Source of the DNA: Phoenix dactylifera
Lineage: Eukaryota > Streptophyta > Magnoliopsida > Arecales > Arecaceae
DNA: 64,000 bases
NCBI RefSeq assembly: GCF_009389715.1
Contig: NC_052395.1
Span: forward strand, 17,896,229-17,960,228
Direction of reading: 5' to 3'
The position numbers and the translations under genes were made by a program. Shown here piece by piece: positions 46,563-61,500 of the stretch. How positions within the stretch are numbered: position 1 is the first letter of the stretch; each line of letters opens with the position of its first letter. The notes below the pieces were generated by a model that was given only the letters and a program-made list of their open reading frames with translations, had not been told where the DNA came from and made no database searches.

Positions 46563-49500
46563 ATGGCCGGCGCGGCCGGGGGTTTCGTCACCCGCTCCTT
46601 CGAGTCCATGCTCAAGGAGTGCTCCGCGAAGAAGTATGCGACGCTTCAGACGGCCATTCTGACTTATCTCGGTCGGTATACCTTACTCAGAAGATCTTCT
46701 CAGTCTCTTGTTTTCTGCACAGCGTTCTTTAGGTTACACATTGACCAGAAGATCTCTTGTCCTGATTTGCTTGCCATAGAATGCATGATATCTGGTTTGA
46801 ATCTAAATTTCATGCATTATTCGAATTTTATGTAGGAACTAGGAGTAGATTAGGCATTACAAATTGTCACACTTCAGACCTGCTACAGTTTTCTTTGTCT
46901 TTAGTGGAATTAACTTGCAACACATGTGAACGTGAGACCACTGGTTCTTGATAAAGGAACTCTTACAACGCCTCGTGTGGATGACCCACCTTGTTCAGGT
47001 CATGTGGTTTTGCCTGCATGTTCTCGGAAGATTCTATTTGACCAACTCATAGGAAGATCCAATAATGAATGGAGGTTAAACTTGGTCCAGATATAGGGGA
47101 AAGGTTGAGGCTCAACCGTTATCAATGGAACATATTCAAGTGGGATAACAAAATTTCTTCAGTTGAGGATGATGAGTACATTGGTCATTGATTCAGTCCT
47201 CTTGTGGTCCATGAGCTAGCTTTGTACTTCTGATGGAATAAAAAACATGTATAATTGAGCCCATCGATGGAGATACTCTGCGCGCGGTGCTATAGAATTA
47301 TAAATCATGAAGTGTATAGTGGTTATGAGGCCAGTTCTGGCCTGTCCTTTTACTTTGCAAGGCTTTAATTCTGGCTACTAGGGAGAGTATTGCTTAGGCA
47401 ACCATCATTGGATTAGGATGTGGATCTTGATGGTTATAGCTAGTGCAATAGGTTTTAATGCTTTGATATGCTCAATGCAGACAACACAGACAACACAGAC
47501 ACCAAGATTCTATCACACTTAATTTTAAAATTTAAATAGTTTGCTGAAGCAAGTTTATGATCATTTAGTGAGATTTTTTTTGGTATAAAGAAAATTTTTA
47601 GTGCAGTTTGTTAGCTAATATTCTATGGTTATAAGGACTGCCTGCAGTGGTGAACAGTATAATCGCATGAGTTGTACAAGGATGACCGATGGGCTGAAGC
47701 ACTTTTGACTTAAACAGGTTTCATCCATCTTCTTGAAAACAACGAGTGCTGAAGTAGTCTTAGAGTTTATATGTCTGTACTTTCGTCCTTACTTTTTGTG
47801 CGTGGGATCATCTAGGAGAAAAAAAAATAGTGGCTGTTAGAGAATTGTAGCTAGTTTGTTTCATGTTGCAGTTATGGCCTTTAAGTTAGTTGACATGGAT
47901 CTTATAGGGCTTAGCAAAGTTAATAAAGTCCAATCAATTTCCCAGTGCGATACTGCAGTTCAGTCCTAAAGACTAATACTAATAACTGCTGTTTATATTC
48001 ATGAGTAGTCTAATAGCTAGAACATGTACATGATACACCAATGAGTTGAAGCACGTTTACCCTAAGGGCGATCACCTGTCCATTTGAGGATTATAATGAA
48101 GACTTCATCAGTCTTAATTTAAATATTTAATTTTAGTTTGTACTCTTTGTATTATGGAACCTTTTGAGGGAAAAACTGAAAGGCCTTTAGAGAATTGTGG
48201 CTGGTATACTAAAACTCTTAAAGGGTGGTTGGTATACTAAATCTCTTAAGGGCCTGTTTGGAAAATCCAGTAGGATTGAGCTGGGTTTTCTATAGGAATC
48301 AGGCATGTTAGCTTGCCAAGTCCATTTTCTTCTGAAGGCCTATCCTAGTTTTGGCCTAAATCCTAGCTATGGGTTTGTTGGACTGCAGGATAAAGGAAGA
48401 CCTATGGAGATCTTTTTTTTCCTCCCAGAGAATTTGGGCTGATATGAACCTTACTTATATAGACTGTGTAATCCATGATCCTATGAGAAATCCATTCTAA
48501 TCTTGCTTGATTTTCTAAACAGGCCCTGAAGGGTTTTAACTTACCGGGCATGGATCTTAGTCGTGGTTATTTAAGTTGAAAGAAGTTTTGCTTGCAACTA
48601 CTAGTTTTTAAATAATTTTCTGATAGGTAGAATTGGAAAAACTAATCATTCAACTAGCAGTTAACATGTAGTTTTGTTTTGAAAGTAATAATCTTTTCTT
48701 TTCTCTTTCTTCCTTTTCTTCTTCCTTTTTATCTTCTCATTTCTTTTTCTCTTCCTCCTCAAGACTGGAGATGGAGGTGTCAAAAAAAAGTATGAAATGA
48801 TCAGTATTTCTTTTTTTCCTTAGGCTGCAATTTGTTTTTCTGAAATTCCAACCCTGATATATCATTAGCTTATCATGGACCTATTGGATTTTATTTGTTT
48901 TTTGCTTGATAATTTAGGTGCAGCAAATGTGGGAGTAATGCTTTTACAAGAGAAAAGGAAAGGAAAATGATAGTAACGAGATTTCTACTGTTTGTTTAAC
49001 GCGATGAAAGTGGTTTTATTCATGGGCAATGATGGTGAGACAATGGTTTACAAGGATGAATGAAGGAGGCAAGGTTGATGAAGGTAGAGAGAGGTTGAGA
49101 TATGGAGGTGGATCACTTCCCTCCTGTGTTTGAAATCTACTCTTTGAAAGGAATCCAGCTATCATTTGAAGGAAGAAGTCAAAAATTTGGTGCTTCACTT
49201 TTCGCTTGTTTCTTCCTGAGGCAGTCAAGCAGTGGAAAGAAAACCCATCATAATTTGGCATCTATTCTTTCTTTTATTATTTCTTTCCTTCTTTGTTATC
49301 ATTCTGCATGCTTTCTTCCCTTCTCCTATATGAATGAATTCTTTAATTCTGAATCACATTGCCTTCATTATTCCCCTCTTTGGTCTTTGTTCTTATGACC
49401 AATACCATCTCAGATGATCTTCTATTCATTTTATTCTTTAGTGAGGCAGCTCTTTAGTTTTCTTTATTGTACTTATCAGTGTGGTCAATATGATCCTTCT

Positions 49501-52500
49501 TAGTCATGCCAACATTTTGTAGCGAAACTCCTAACTTTGTAAGTTGGATGGGATTGTGTTTCATTCTCAACTTGTGGTTTATAATTTTTGTCCCCAAGAT
49601 GGACAAATTCCCAATATCAAGCCTTTTCACCTTCCCTATTGACCTAGACACTTCCAAGTAGACACTTCCAAGTTTAAGTAGAGTTTTGAGGCTGCATCTT
49701 GGTTGCTTAAGGACATATTACTACTAGTAAGGTAAATTTCCTTATTTGCCAAATGGCCTCTTTGGTTAAGTTGCCTTGGGCTGAATACAGCACCAAATTT
49801 AGATGGTTATTGTGATGTTGATAACTTGTCATGAAAAACAACTCTATTTTTCCATAGCGACTTGTTGGCCTTTGTGCTTCATGTCAGACCCAATTTTGTC
49901 CTTGCCATGCTTATTCTATATGCACAAACTCTCTTTATCAAGAACTAGGGTATTTACAAAAACTTAGATTATTATACTTTTCTAATATCTTTTCTAATGA
50001 TTAACACATTCTTCTATTCATATGTCATATTCATAATGACACAGATTATGGCACTTTATATATTAAACCTGAAATGTCTCCTTCCATTTTTTTTGTTTAC
50101 ATTTCAAGCCAGTATAAGCCCATTGGTAATGCTTTGCACATGACTGTAGCATTTCCTAGATTTTTTGTCATAAATTCTTAAAATTCCCTTAGTGGATATG
50201 TATGCAGACAAGAATAAACTGTTGGCCTATGATATGTCTTTAATGAAAAAAAAATAGACATAAAGGTGAGACTTCATGTATTTTCTCAAACTGCTTTTCC
50301 ATTACTTTCTTACAGATAATATGAAGGAGATAAACCGGGAGCCCGCTCCTGATGAAAAGAATCATGCAGTGACTTCAGCAGGGGATGAGAGGTTGTTCTC
50401 CAACTTATTATTCTCTCTCTCTCTTCTTTTGACCATCTCATATGCATATCACCTCTTGTAAAGTCACCATTTCTTTTATCTTTTATATACAAGGTTTTGA
50501 GCTGCTGTTTTTAGATTTTCTTCTTAGACGTTAGTGAATTTTCATAGGTAGTTGATTCCAGTCAAGATCATTCTTTTAACTATGACTATACAGCCATCAT
50601 GTTGTGTACCTTAGGCATTTAACTATATCTCCTTGTCCCTTGTGATGGAACAATTTTGTGAATTTTGACTGACTAAACTATTGTCATGTAGTACCAGGGC
50701 TGATGGGGATGAAATCATGTATGAGGAAAATGCTATGGGAGGTCCACCATCAGATTCAGCTATTGATGAGGCCACTGTTAACCCCGTGGAGAATAGCGAA
50801 CCTCTTACAACAGCTTTAGCATGTGCCGGGCACATTTTAGAAGGGAGGCAAGCTGAACTTGTCTTACAACCACTTAGGCTTGCATTTGAGACAAAGAACA
50901 TCAAACTCGTGGAGCCTGCACTTGACTGTCTTCATGTATGGTCCTCTTGTTAATCTGATGTCTCTATTATCTTTTCTTTTCTCAAAGTTTTTATTCTGAA
51001 AGGTAAATAAACTTATAATTAATGTATGGAACTAAATGTTGCCTTTTTAATATATGCTTATGGGCACAAACTATTATGTATAAGTTTTTTGTCTTCTAAG
51101 TGCTTTTTGTTGCATGTGTCTAAGGTGAACTTAGTGAACATTATTGTGGAAACTATTAGATTTCCTGTTATATAAAAGTGCAATGCCTGTCTGAAGTTAT
51201 ATGATTTTTGCTGTTTTTAAGAACTTTATGATTCTAAACAAAGACTGTCTTGACTCATTAGACTGCTGAGTTGACTGGGTATGGTTCAAACTAAGCGCTT
51301 TCTTATATTATAAATTTAAGGTTTTATGCTGAAGCAACTCATCAATATAAATCAACATCATCTCCCATGCTAAGGTATGCTGACAGTCTAATGTAATTAT
51401 AAAGAATGGAGGTATCTGATTGGATCCTTTCATTTCCTTCAATGCCCAAGCTCACAATAATCTGACTTGCTACTTCAGTTTTTTTCTTATTATACTTCTC
51501 TTTTTTGAGAAAAAAATAATATATGTTCTGATTTTCCAAGGGCCTAGGCCTTCCATTTCTGTTTTTAAATTTGTAAATGTGTAATATTGCTGGAGTAGGA
51601 GTTGGTTTGGACTGCTGAAAACTGTATTGGTTGCTCTTAAAATGCTGCACTAAATGAATTCCTACCTTTTTCAATTCTTTCTCATAGGTTGTGCTACCAT
51701 GTCTTTCAATCCATATTCTCTATCAAGAAATGTAGGCTTCTCATTCAATTTTCTATGCATGCAGACTCTTGTAGGATAAAACTATTAGTTTCCTGTGCTC
51801 TTTTGTAGCATAAAATGTTGGAACTGTTGGATTTTGCTTTTCTACTTTCTTTTTCTTTATCCTACTACTATATGATTTGTCCATCCTGTGAGGGTTACAG
51901 GATACTGAATCTTGTGTATTAACTAATTATATTCTGGTGACGTTCTGATTTGGTTGCTGTATTTCCAGAAACTCATTGCTTATGATCATTTAGAAGGTGA
52001 TCCTGGTCTAGAAGGTGGTAAAAACGCCCCACTGTTTGCCGATATTCTTACAATGATCTGTGGTTCCATTGATAATTCTTCATCAGACAGGTATATCTTT
52101 TTGCTGTTGTAATTTGATTAATCATGCTTATGATTGTAATTAATACATATTGATTTGCAGTACTATTCTCCAAGTCTTAAAAGTGCTTCTTACTGCTGTG
52201 GCATCAACAAGATTCAGAGGTGTGTTCCATTTCCTTGCCTTTTCACCTCAGTTCTTGAGTGAGGCCTAAAGATTTCTTTTGAAATTCCTTCTTTGACAGT
52301 GGTTAGAGTTTTCTGTTAAAGACCTAAAGAAAATTATTTGCCAGGGAATAAGGACTGGAATTGCATTAATTTTCTAATTGATATTTTGCAAGTGTTTTAG
52401 AGTTTTTATGAGAATTTCTCCTGCACAAGGCTTGTCCTCCAACTTTTTGATTTTGATGCAACTAGTCAATCACATGTAAATTGTGTCTGTATGTCAAATG

Positions 52501-55500
52501 AACTATTGAGTATGGTGGTCCTCTGATCCATAACTTGGAGGCTGAGGTCCATTAGGATGTTCATACCTTGTCCTTGTTTATAGTATTTTGTTATCTGATG
52601 CAGTATATTGTCATGATCATTAAAAGATAGTTTGGGCCTTTCTGACATGAACAAGTCACACACTGATCTATCTAAATTGACCTGGATGATTCTTTCTTGG
52701 TTTGCTTTTGGTGATGTTTGATTTAGGGGCTTAGAGGCTTTTTTCCCTGTTTTTGAAGGGTATCCTGTGTTGGTGTTCGGGAGTTTGGGTTTTGTGGTTG
52801 TATTATAGTGTTCCGGGCTCTAACTCAGCCTAGAGGCTACCTATGGCCCCACAATAGCCCTAGAAGTATATCTGGCCTTGGCATCTAAGCCTAGCTTGAA
52901 GTAAGGGCTGAGTTCAATTGGACCTTTTCCAACCAGACTATGGGCCAACTTGACAGACTCAGGCCATTGAGAGCCCAATTTGCATGGTACTTACTCGCTA
53001 GTATGCAAAGCTTGGAAACTTGACCTGTTTGGTGCTAGTGAGGATGGAATCTAGGATTATGATTTTGATGAGTTGTGTGAGAGTTAGATAAGATTTCCAA
53101 GTGGGTCTAGTAGGATTTTGAGTGGTTCAGATGTAAACTATTGCAAGAGGTCTTATCTTTAATGGAGTTTCATTAGGATTTGAGAATGATGTTTAAACTT
53201 TTCTAATAAAGAACCAAACATCCATGGTTTTGATCTTGTAGATGAAGAGGGAACAAGGCAATGTATAATATGTGGAGTCAAAGGCTCTAATTATGAGCCA
53301 GAGAGATAAACTCGAAATACATTTTTCTATTTATTGTCCGCTTAGAAATATTTTGAAAGTGAATTTCTGGCCAGTTTAATCTTAAAGGAGACAAATGAGA
53401 GGAATTAAGTTTTGAATGTTGTGTGGGAGCTGGAAGCTAGAAATTTTGAAGTGAAGGCGATTATTCTGTCTGATTAGGTGGATGACCCCTCTGAGTTGTT
53501 TAGGTTGCATCTTGGGTGTTGTAGAAGAGTCTCTCAACATCATATTGCAGAACAGTGTTTGGATATTTCCTGCGAAATGTATAGACAATTATCCATGCAT
53601 ACTCTACAAAAGTTAAAAGAACAAGAGAGTCCAAAGCTGGTTGTACTGTGGGTCTGGCATGCCAATATAGATGCACTAACTGGCACGGGAATCTCTCTAT
53701 TTTACCATTATGACCATATTTTTCTTCTTAATGGTGTCGATTCTTCATCTCCTCAAGCTTACAATCTCTGAAAAGTGGAAACCTTTCTCAGAGAAGTTAA
53801 ACTTATCCATTGTGCTGCTTTGAGAATACAGATGAATGTGTTAGCTGATTGTACGTCTTAGTTGTTGAAATGTAATGTTACATTCAGGTGGCTTGCTGTA
53901 TGTCATTTTCTAACTAAGAGAACTCTGTTTGTTTTAAACACAGTGCATGGAGAACCGCTGCTGGGGGTGATCAGAGTATGCTATAACATTGCCCTCAACA
54001 GGTAGTTTACATTGGCATTCTTCCACATACATTGTTATGCTCCCAATTAATTCTCCTTCATTTTTATTTGAATGTTACAGCAAGAGTCCTATAAATCAGG
54101 CAACCTCAAAGGCTATGTTGACCCAAATGATCAGCATTATTTTTAGGAGAATGGAATCTGATCCGGTAAGCATAAGCATTTACAAATGATTGTTCTTAGC
54201 AGGATATGAAAGAGAGAGTAAAGGATTTCCTATAATTCATGCCTTTATAAATTTCAGTAAGTTTCTATTGGGTCCTCAGGTCTCCATGTCATCCAGCAGT
54301 GTTGTGCATACTAATGTTGCTTCAGCTAGCTGTGCAAACTCAGATAATGGAGAAATTTCTCTAGATGACCAAGATGAGAAAAAAATCACTCTAGGAGATG
54401 CGTTATCCATGACCCGCACAAATGAGGCATCTCCTGCATCTTTTGAGGAGCTACAAAACCTGGCTGGTGGTGCTGATATCAAGGTGCTCTATTTAATAAA
54501 ACCATGTCTTATGCAACGGTCATTGATTATTTATTCATACCATTCTGGAATTATCTGTGGTAGACAAATTTTCTTATAAGTTATCTCTAGCACCATGATA
54601 AATTTTTTTACAGGGCCTAGAGGCTGTCCTTGACAAGGCGGTCCAAATGGAGGAAGGGAAAAAAATATCACGGTATGGGATGGTTGCTTAAATTTATGAA
54701 TACAAACTAGGTCACTGCTCCCTTTTTTTGGTTATTTTGGTTGCATACAGGGAGCTATAACTAGTTTTTATCCTCCTTTCAGTGGTATTGATCTTGAGAG
54801 CATGAATGTCGGACAACGTGATGCCCTTTTGCTGTTTCGAACCCTTTGCAAGGTCTGACTTTTTACAACAGTGTTTCATTTTATAGTTTACCGCAATGCT
54901 TCATCTTAATAATTTGTGAAAGTCCATATCTGCAGATGGGCATGAAGGAAGAGAGTGATGAGGTTACGACTAAGACTAGACTTTTATCTCTTGAGCTTTT
55001 GCAGGTTAATTCTTCATCTTCTAAGTGTATACATGTTCTTGGCCTTAGTAACACATTTACTAAGTTGGAAATGGTAGAACTGAAGGAAAGCAAGAGACCT
55101 ACATTTCCCATTATTTTCTAACGAGTTTACAGTAGAAATATAATCTTCCTTTCTTCTGAGTATTGAAGTGGTGCTTCATTGTTACTTTGAGAAATTGTTT
55201 CATGATTCTCTTATTTGCAGGGTTTACTGGAAGGAGTGAGCCAATCTTTTACCAAAAACTTCCACTTTATCGACTCGGTCAAAGCATATCTTTCTTATGC
55301 TTTATTGAGGGCTGCTGTTTCTTCTTCCCCAATTGTATTTCAGGTGGCTGACTTGTTCCTATCTATTGTTCCTCTTTGCCCGCAGTTCCTTATTTCGATT
55401 CTTGCTTGTTTTTATGTGGAGATTGCTTTTGCAACATCATTGTTGATACTGCTTAATTTGCCTTACTGTATTTGCGACAAAGGCTTTAGCTAATTGATGA

Positions 55501-58500
55501 TATTACATATATTTCAGTTGTTTAATTTGTTCTCTGTCGTGCAGTATGCAACTGGAATCTTCTCTGTGCTTTTGCTGCGTTTCAGAGAAAGTCTTAAGGT
55601 ACATGTCACTATTAAGCAGGTAATCCTTTTTCTCCGTGTATCTTGCCTGAAAATTAAGTTCTTCTTAAATTTATTTTCAGGGAGAAATTGGTGTCTTCTT
55701 CCCCTTGATAATCCTGAGGTCCTTGGATAGCTCTGATAGTCCGATCAGTCAAAGAACAAGTGTTCTCCGGTAAAATTTTCTTTTTCTTTTTGATGGCATC
55801 ATTCTTAGCTTCAGTTTACTAATATTTGGCATGGTGGAAGATAACTAAGTTCAGCTTTGACCTTGTACTAATTTTTTAACTATTACAGCCCCAGCATTCC
55901 TACCCCGTAAACTTTTAATTGTATTATATTGCAGGATGCTTGAGAAAGCATGTAAGGATTCACAAATGCTTGCAGACTTATTTGTTAACTATGATTGTGA
56001 CCTCGAGGCTCCAAACCTTTTTGAGCGCATGGTAAATACAACCAAATTACATGTGAAAGTTATGCACTGCGGTTTCTCATCTGATTGTGGCATTTCACTC
56101 TACTTCTGTCTACTGGCCCAAACAGGTCAATGCCCTGTCAAGAATAGCTCAGGGAACTCTGAGTACAGATCCCAACTCAGTTTCTGCATCTCAATCTGCT
56201 TCTACTAAAGGCTCGTCTCTTCAGGTTTTTTTCTTTGTCTTTTTTTTTTATTTTAAATGCTGTGCATGATTTCTTCGTGCATTTTTTTTTTGAAATACAA
56301 TCCAGTTAATGCTCCATTTCTTGTCCAGTGCCTGGTGAGTGTGCTGAAGTCATTGGTTGATTGGGAGAAACTACAAAAAGTATCTGAAAAGCACAGAAGC
56401 ATTATCCAGTCACTTGAGGAAGATGTTTTGCTTAGGGATCGCCTTACTGCTGATGAGTCAAAGAGCCGGGAAGATGGACTCAATCAGTTTGAGAAGGCAA
56501 AAGCTCATAAATCGACTCTGGAAGCTGCAATTTCAGAGGTAAGAAGGGCATCACCTTTATCAAGCAAAGTTTAAAAAAAAGGGAAAAGAAAAAGACTAAT
56601 TTTCTTTTTTCTGTTTGTAGATTTTTTTTTCTCAAAAAAACAAAATATATTCTAACTGTCAATAAAATAATCTCTTTTACTGTGTCCAGTTCAACCGTAA
56701 ACCAGCCAAGGGGATAGAATATTTATTGTCAAATAAGTTGGTCGAAAATACGGCTTCATCAGTAGCCCACTTCTTGAAGAATACTCCTAGCTTGGATAAG
56801 GTGGTGTCTTATGTCGTGGTACTGTGTTTTTAACATTTAAGGACCTGCCTAACTTTCAAATTTGCAGGCCATGATTGGTGAATATTTGGGTCAGCATGAG
56901 GGATTCCCTCTCGCTGTCATGCATGCTTTTGTAGATTCCATGAAGTTATCAGGTTTGAAGTTTGATACTGCAATTCGTAAATTTCTTAAAGGGTTCAGGC
57001 TTCCTGGAGAAGCACAGAAGATTGATCGCATTATGGAGAAGTTTGCTGAGCGGTAAGTTCATCAGGATAGTGAATTCTGTTTTCCATTTATCTTCAATAA
57101 TTCTGAAAGTAATATGGTTTTTGCAGTTATTGTGCTGATAATCCAGGGCTTTTTAAGAACGCAGATACTGCATATGTTCTTGCATATGCAGTTATAATGT
57201 TGAATACTGATGCACACAATCCAATGGTGTGGCCTAAAATGTCGAAATCAGATTTCATACGTATGAATACTGTAAGTGATGCAGAAGAGCATGCCCCAAA
57301 GGAGCTTCTAGAGGAGATATATGATTCTATTGTCAAGGAAGAGATAAAAATGAAGGATGATATGTCTGATGCAGCCAAAAGCAGCAGGCAGAGGCCGGAA
57401 ACAGAAGAAAGAGGCCGTCTTGTTAGTATTCTTAATTTAGCTCTTCCTAGAAGAAAGTCAGTGACTGATACAACGACAGAGAGTGAAAAAATCATTAAGC
57501 AAACACAGGCTCTTTTCAAAAATCAAGGGGCAAAAGGGGGTATTTTCCATACAGCTCAGCAGGTTGAACTTGTCAGGCCAATGGTGGAGGCTGTAGGATG
57601 GCCGTTGCTAGCAACATTTTCGGTCACTATGGAGGAAGGTGACAACAAGCCGAGGATTCTTCTTTGCATGGAAGGATTCAGAGCTGGTATACATATCACA
57701 CGTGTTCTTGGGATGGATACCATGCGTTATGCTTTTTTGACATCCCTAGTTCGGTATGTTTCTTTCCTGTCAAATTATTCCATGCATTTGTGTTCTTAGA
57801 TTCAGTTATCTTCATCTATGAGCATCTGATTTCTTTTTCCATTTTAATAAGCATTAGTTAGCGATGTTGGAATACCATGTTTGTGATAAATTTTTTTATC
57901 AAGTCCTGATATCTCTGTGCAGATTTACATTTCTACATGCTCCGAAGGAAATGCGTAGTAAAAATGTGGAAGCATTACGAACCCTGCTTGTTCTATGTGA
58001 CATGGAGACAGACGCCTTACAGGATACTTGGAATGCTGTTTTGGAATGTGTTTCAAGGCTAGAATTTATTACTTCAACCCCGGCGATTGCTGCAACGGTG
58101 ATGCAGGGTTCAAATCAAATATCAAGGGATTCAGTTCTTCAATCTCTCAGAGAGTTAGCTGGAAAACCTGCTGAGCAAGTGTTTGTAAATAGTGTGAAGT
58201 TGCCTAGTGATTCCATTGTAGAGTTTTTCACTGCTCTCTGTGGTGTGTCTGCTGAAGAATTGAAACAAACACCTGCCCGTGTCTTCAGCTTACAGAAGCT
58301 AGTTGAGATAAGCTACTATAATATGGCTCGTATACGCCTGGTATGCTCTATTCTTTATTGTATATTTGTGTGTTAGTCACTCAGTTTCTTCTTTTATACC
58401 TGCATTCATATTTTAAGGTTTGTAAACCTAAGAGCCCGGGTGCTCATGTCTGTGCTATAGTAAATTGCAAGGCCTACTCCTAGCTGTGATATGGGGGAAG

Positions 58501-61500
58501 TTATAACAGATGCTATAATGCAAAGGTTTTATTAGATTCTTAAAAAAAGCATTTTTTATGTTGGTGAGTTCATTTTGTTTCGAAATGTCACACTTGCATA
58601 AAAACATATTTTCCTTTTTGAGAACTGGCAATCCCTATTCTTGAGTGCCAACATTCTGCTAATACATGTTCATGCTTCCATGTGAAATAACAAACATTAT
58701 TGCGTTGCATATTGATGGTGCTAGATTTACCACACAACAGTAGTAAATGTTTTTAGAAACTCGACTCCTTTTTCATCATTGTGTGATTTGAATTGTATTG
58801 TTCCATCCTCACAAATATCAAACTATGTTTGTCTGTATATTTTAATATGTCTGGCTGCAACTTTTTAGGTGTGGGCCAGAATATGGTCCGTTTTGGCTCA
58901 GCATTTCATTGCAGCTGGGAGTCACCATGAGGAAAAGGTTGCTATGTATGCTATTGATTCATTGAGGCAGCTTGGTATGAAGTATTTGGAGCGAGCTGAA
59001 CTCACCAACTTCACCTTCCAGAATGATATTCTGAAACCATTTGTTATTCTTATGCGTAGTAGTCGCAACGAGAAAATTCGTAGCCTGATTGTTGATTGCA
59101 TTGTTCAGGTAATTCCGACTTGCATTCATTTCACCCTAACTGCTTCATAGTTGGCTGCATAATCTTTTTCAACTCTTATTTGATACCCCAACATTTAAAA
59201 CATTAACTGCTGTCGATGACCTTTCAGATGATTAAATCAAAGGTAGGTAGTATAAAATCAGGTTGGCGAAGTGTTTTCATGATCTTCACTGCAGCTGCTG
59301 ATGATGATCTTGAATCAATTGTTGAAAGTGCATTTGAAAATGTTGAACAGGGTGGGTGCCTGAAATTTCCCATGCTCCAAGATTTTAGTTACTGCAATTG
59401 GATTATTTACAAAATTCAAGGCTTGTTTGTCTTATGTACTGTCATTTTCAAGTTTTATACAACTTTCCAGTGAAGCTAATGCAGTGAGTTTTGCAGTTAT
59501 CTTGGAACACTTTGATCAGGTTATTGGTGACTGCTTTATGGATTGTGTCAACTGTCTCATTGGTTTCGCCAATAACAAAAGCTCTCCCCGGATAAGTTTG
59601 AAGGCTATTGCTCTTCTCCGTATTTGCGAAGATCGCCTTGCAGAGGTTAGCATAACGACTTTATACATGTTTGACTTTTGTTAGATCATCAGCAACACAT
59701 CTAGTGAAATTGATGATGGCATGACTATTATACACGTCTGACTTTTTCTTAAACCAAGGTTTGGAATCTCATGTATCAGCCCCAAATTGTTCACATTATC
59801 AGTATGTGATGTGGTATGCCCCCTGTGTCTTATCATGGTTTGCCAAATCAGACAATACTTCCATGTTGATATCAGTGGACAGGGTGCATTGTATGAGGTG
59901 GAGATGATATGATATGGATGAGATTTCAAATCCTGGGTCGAACTATCGGCAGCACATCTAGAATTGACTTTGCTGATTTCTTATCATATTTTTCTTCCGA
60001 ATCCAGATGATTTTCTTCTGTCTGAAAAATGCTTGCTAATTGCCATGTTTGCGTGTTTTCTTATGTATTAGTCAGTTAATCATGCTACTGTATGCGTGTT
60101 TGTTGAAGTATCAATTAATTTTGACATGATACCATTTTAAGGTTCAGAATTTAAGGGATATGTTTTGTTGGTCATGATTAGCATGCTGTAAGATGCTTCC
60201 TCTATTTAGCTATCAGCTACTTATTTGCTGTAAGTTGTTTCTTGAAGACAAAATGTAATAATAGACATTGCTGGAGCTAGTGATTATTGTCATGAAGCTA
60301 TTGTTGCCCAAGAGAGTTTGTCCACTCTGCTCTTTAACAAGCAATCATCTTGCACTCAATTGTCCTTGTGTATCTGAAGTGCTGTTTTGCTTCATTGATT
60401 GAAGTGTCTTGTGTCATGCCAATATATTTTGATATAATAGTAATTGTATTGTAATGCGCCATACATTTTGAGTAGTGTCATGCTCGGATGGTTTTCCTAG
60501 TCTCCAAGAGTATGCTGAAGATGGAATTGTTTTTAACAGATTACTCTTATAGTTTATGATCAAGTTTATAAAATTTTGAATACATAGATATATGAACGAA
60601 TCCTCTTAGTTATAACTGTATCTAATTGGTAAACATCATCGAAGCCACACATAAGAAAGTAAGAAACCATTGTACGATTCCAAATTACAAACTAATGCTA
60701 ATATAACACTAATGAGGAAAGGAATTCTTACAAGAAAATGAACATTAAGATGTTTAATTCTGATTCTTGACAGTTACTATTCTGTTTGTAACATTAGGAT
60801 TGTAATTTACAAAGTTACATGATATAAATTAGGCAATGCTGACCTTTACTAGGACAATATGCACTAAAATGCCTCCCTCAAAGATGCATGGTCTATGGCT
60901 TGTTGGTATGTCCAATTGATCATTATGGTATAATTACATTAAACCATGTTCTCGTTTAAATCATAGTAACATTATCCTTTAAGATCACATGGGGGATCAA
61001 AGTATTGTCATTCCACATTTATAGAAGAATATGACACGGCAATCTTTAAGTAACTTGACATGGTGACATGTTCATATCATTTGTTGTTATCATGAAGTTT
61101 CATGGGGTTGATGCATCATGAATACCTTTGTTTATTTTATTCAGGAAACATGCTATATAGCATGACCAAGTTAACTTACATATTTTTGTTTGATCATAAG
61201 CTGAACATATGTATTGGCCAATCTTGAAAAAGTTGGAAGTATTTCCTGACATAAACATTGCTCAGTACGTGGATCCTTGGACTGGAAACAACTCTGTAAC
61301 TTCAGAGTTATGTCTAATGTATCCTTGAGTTATCAGCAACTTAACAGAAAAAACATGAATATACCCACCATTGTTTCTAAGTTGTAGTCAGCAAGTATCC
61401 TTCCTTGTAATTTATTCTTCTAGTCTAGCTGAACATAAGTATATTAATTATGCCTATATTAAACCAGAGTAATGAATAGGATTATCTTGACTCAAACCTT

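Noticed and set aside
49102..49398. 98-aa open frame in BIG5 intron 1
   Set aside because: It is interrupted low-complexity T-rich sequence without splice support or a domain, between two well-supported BIG5 exons.
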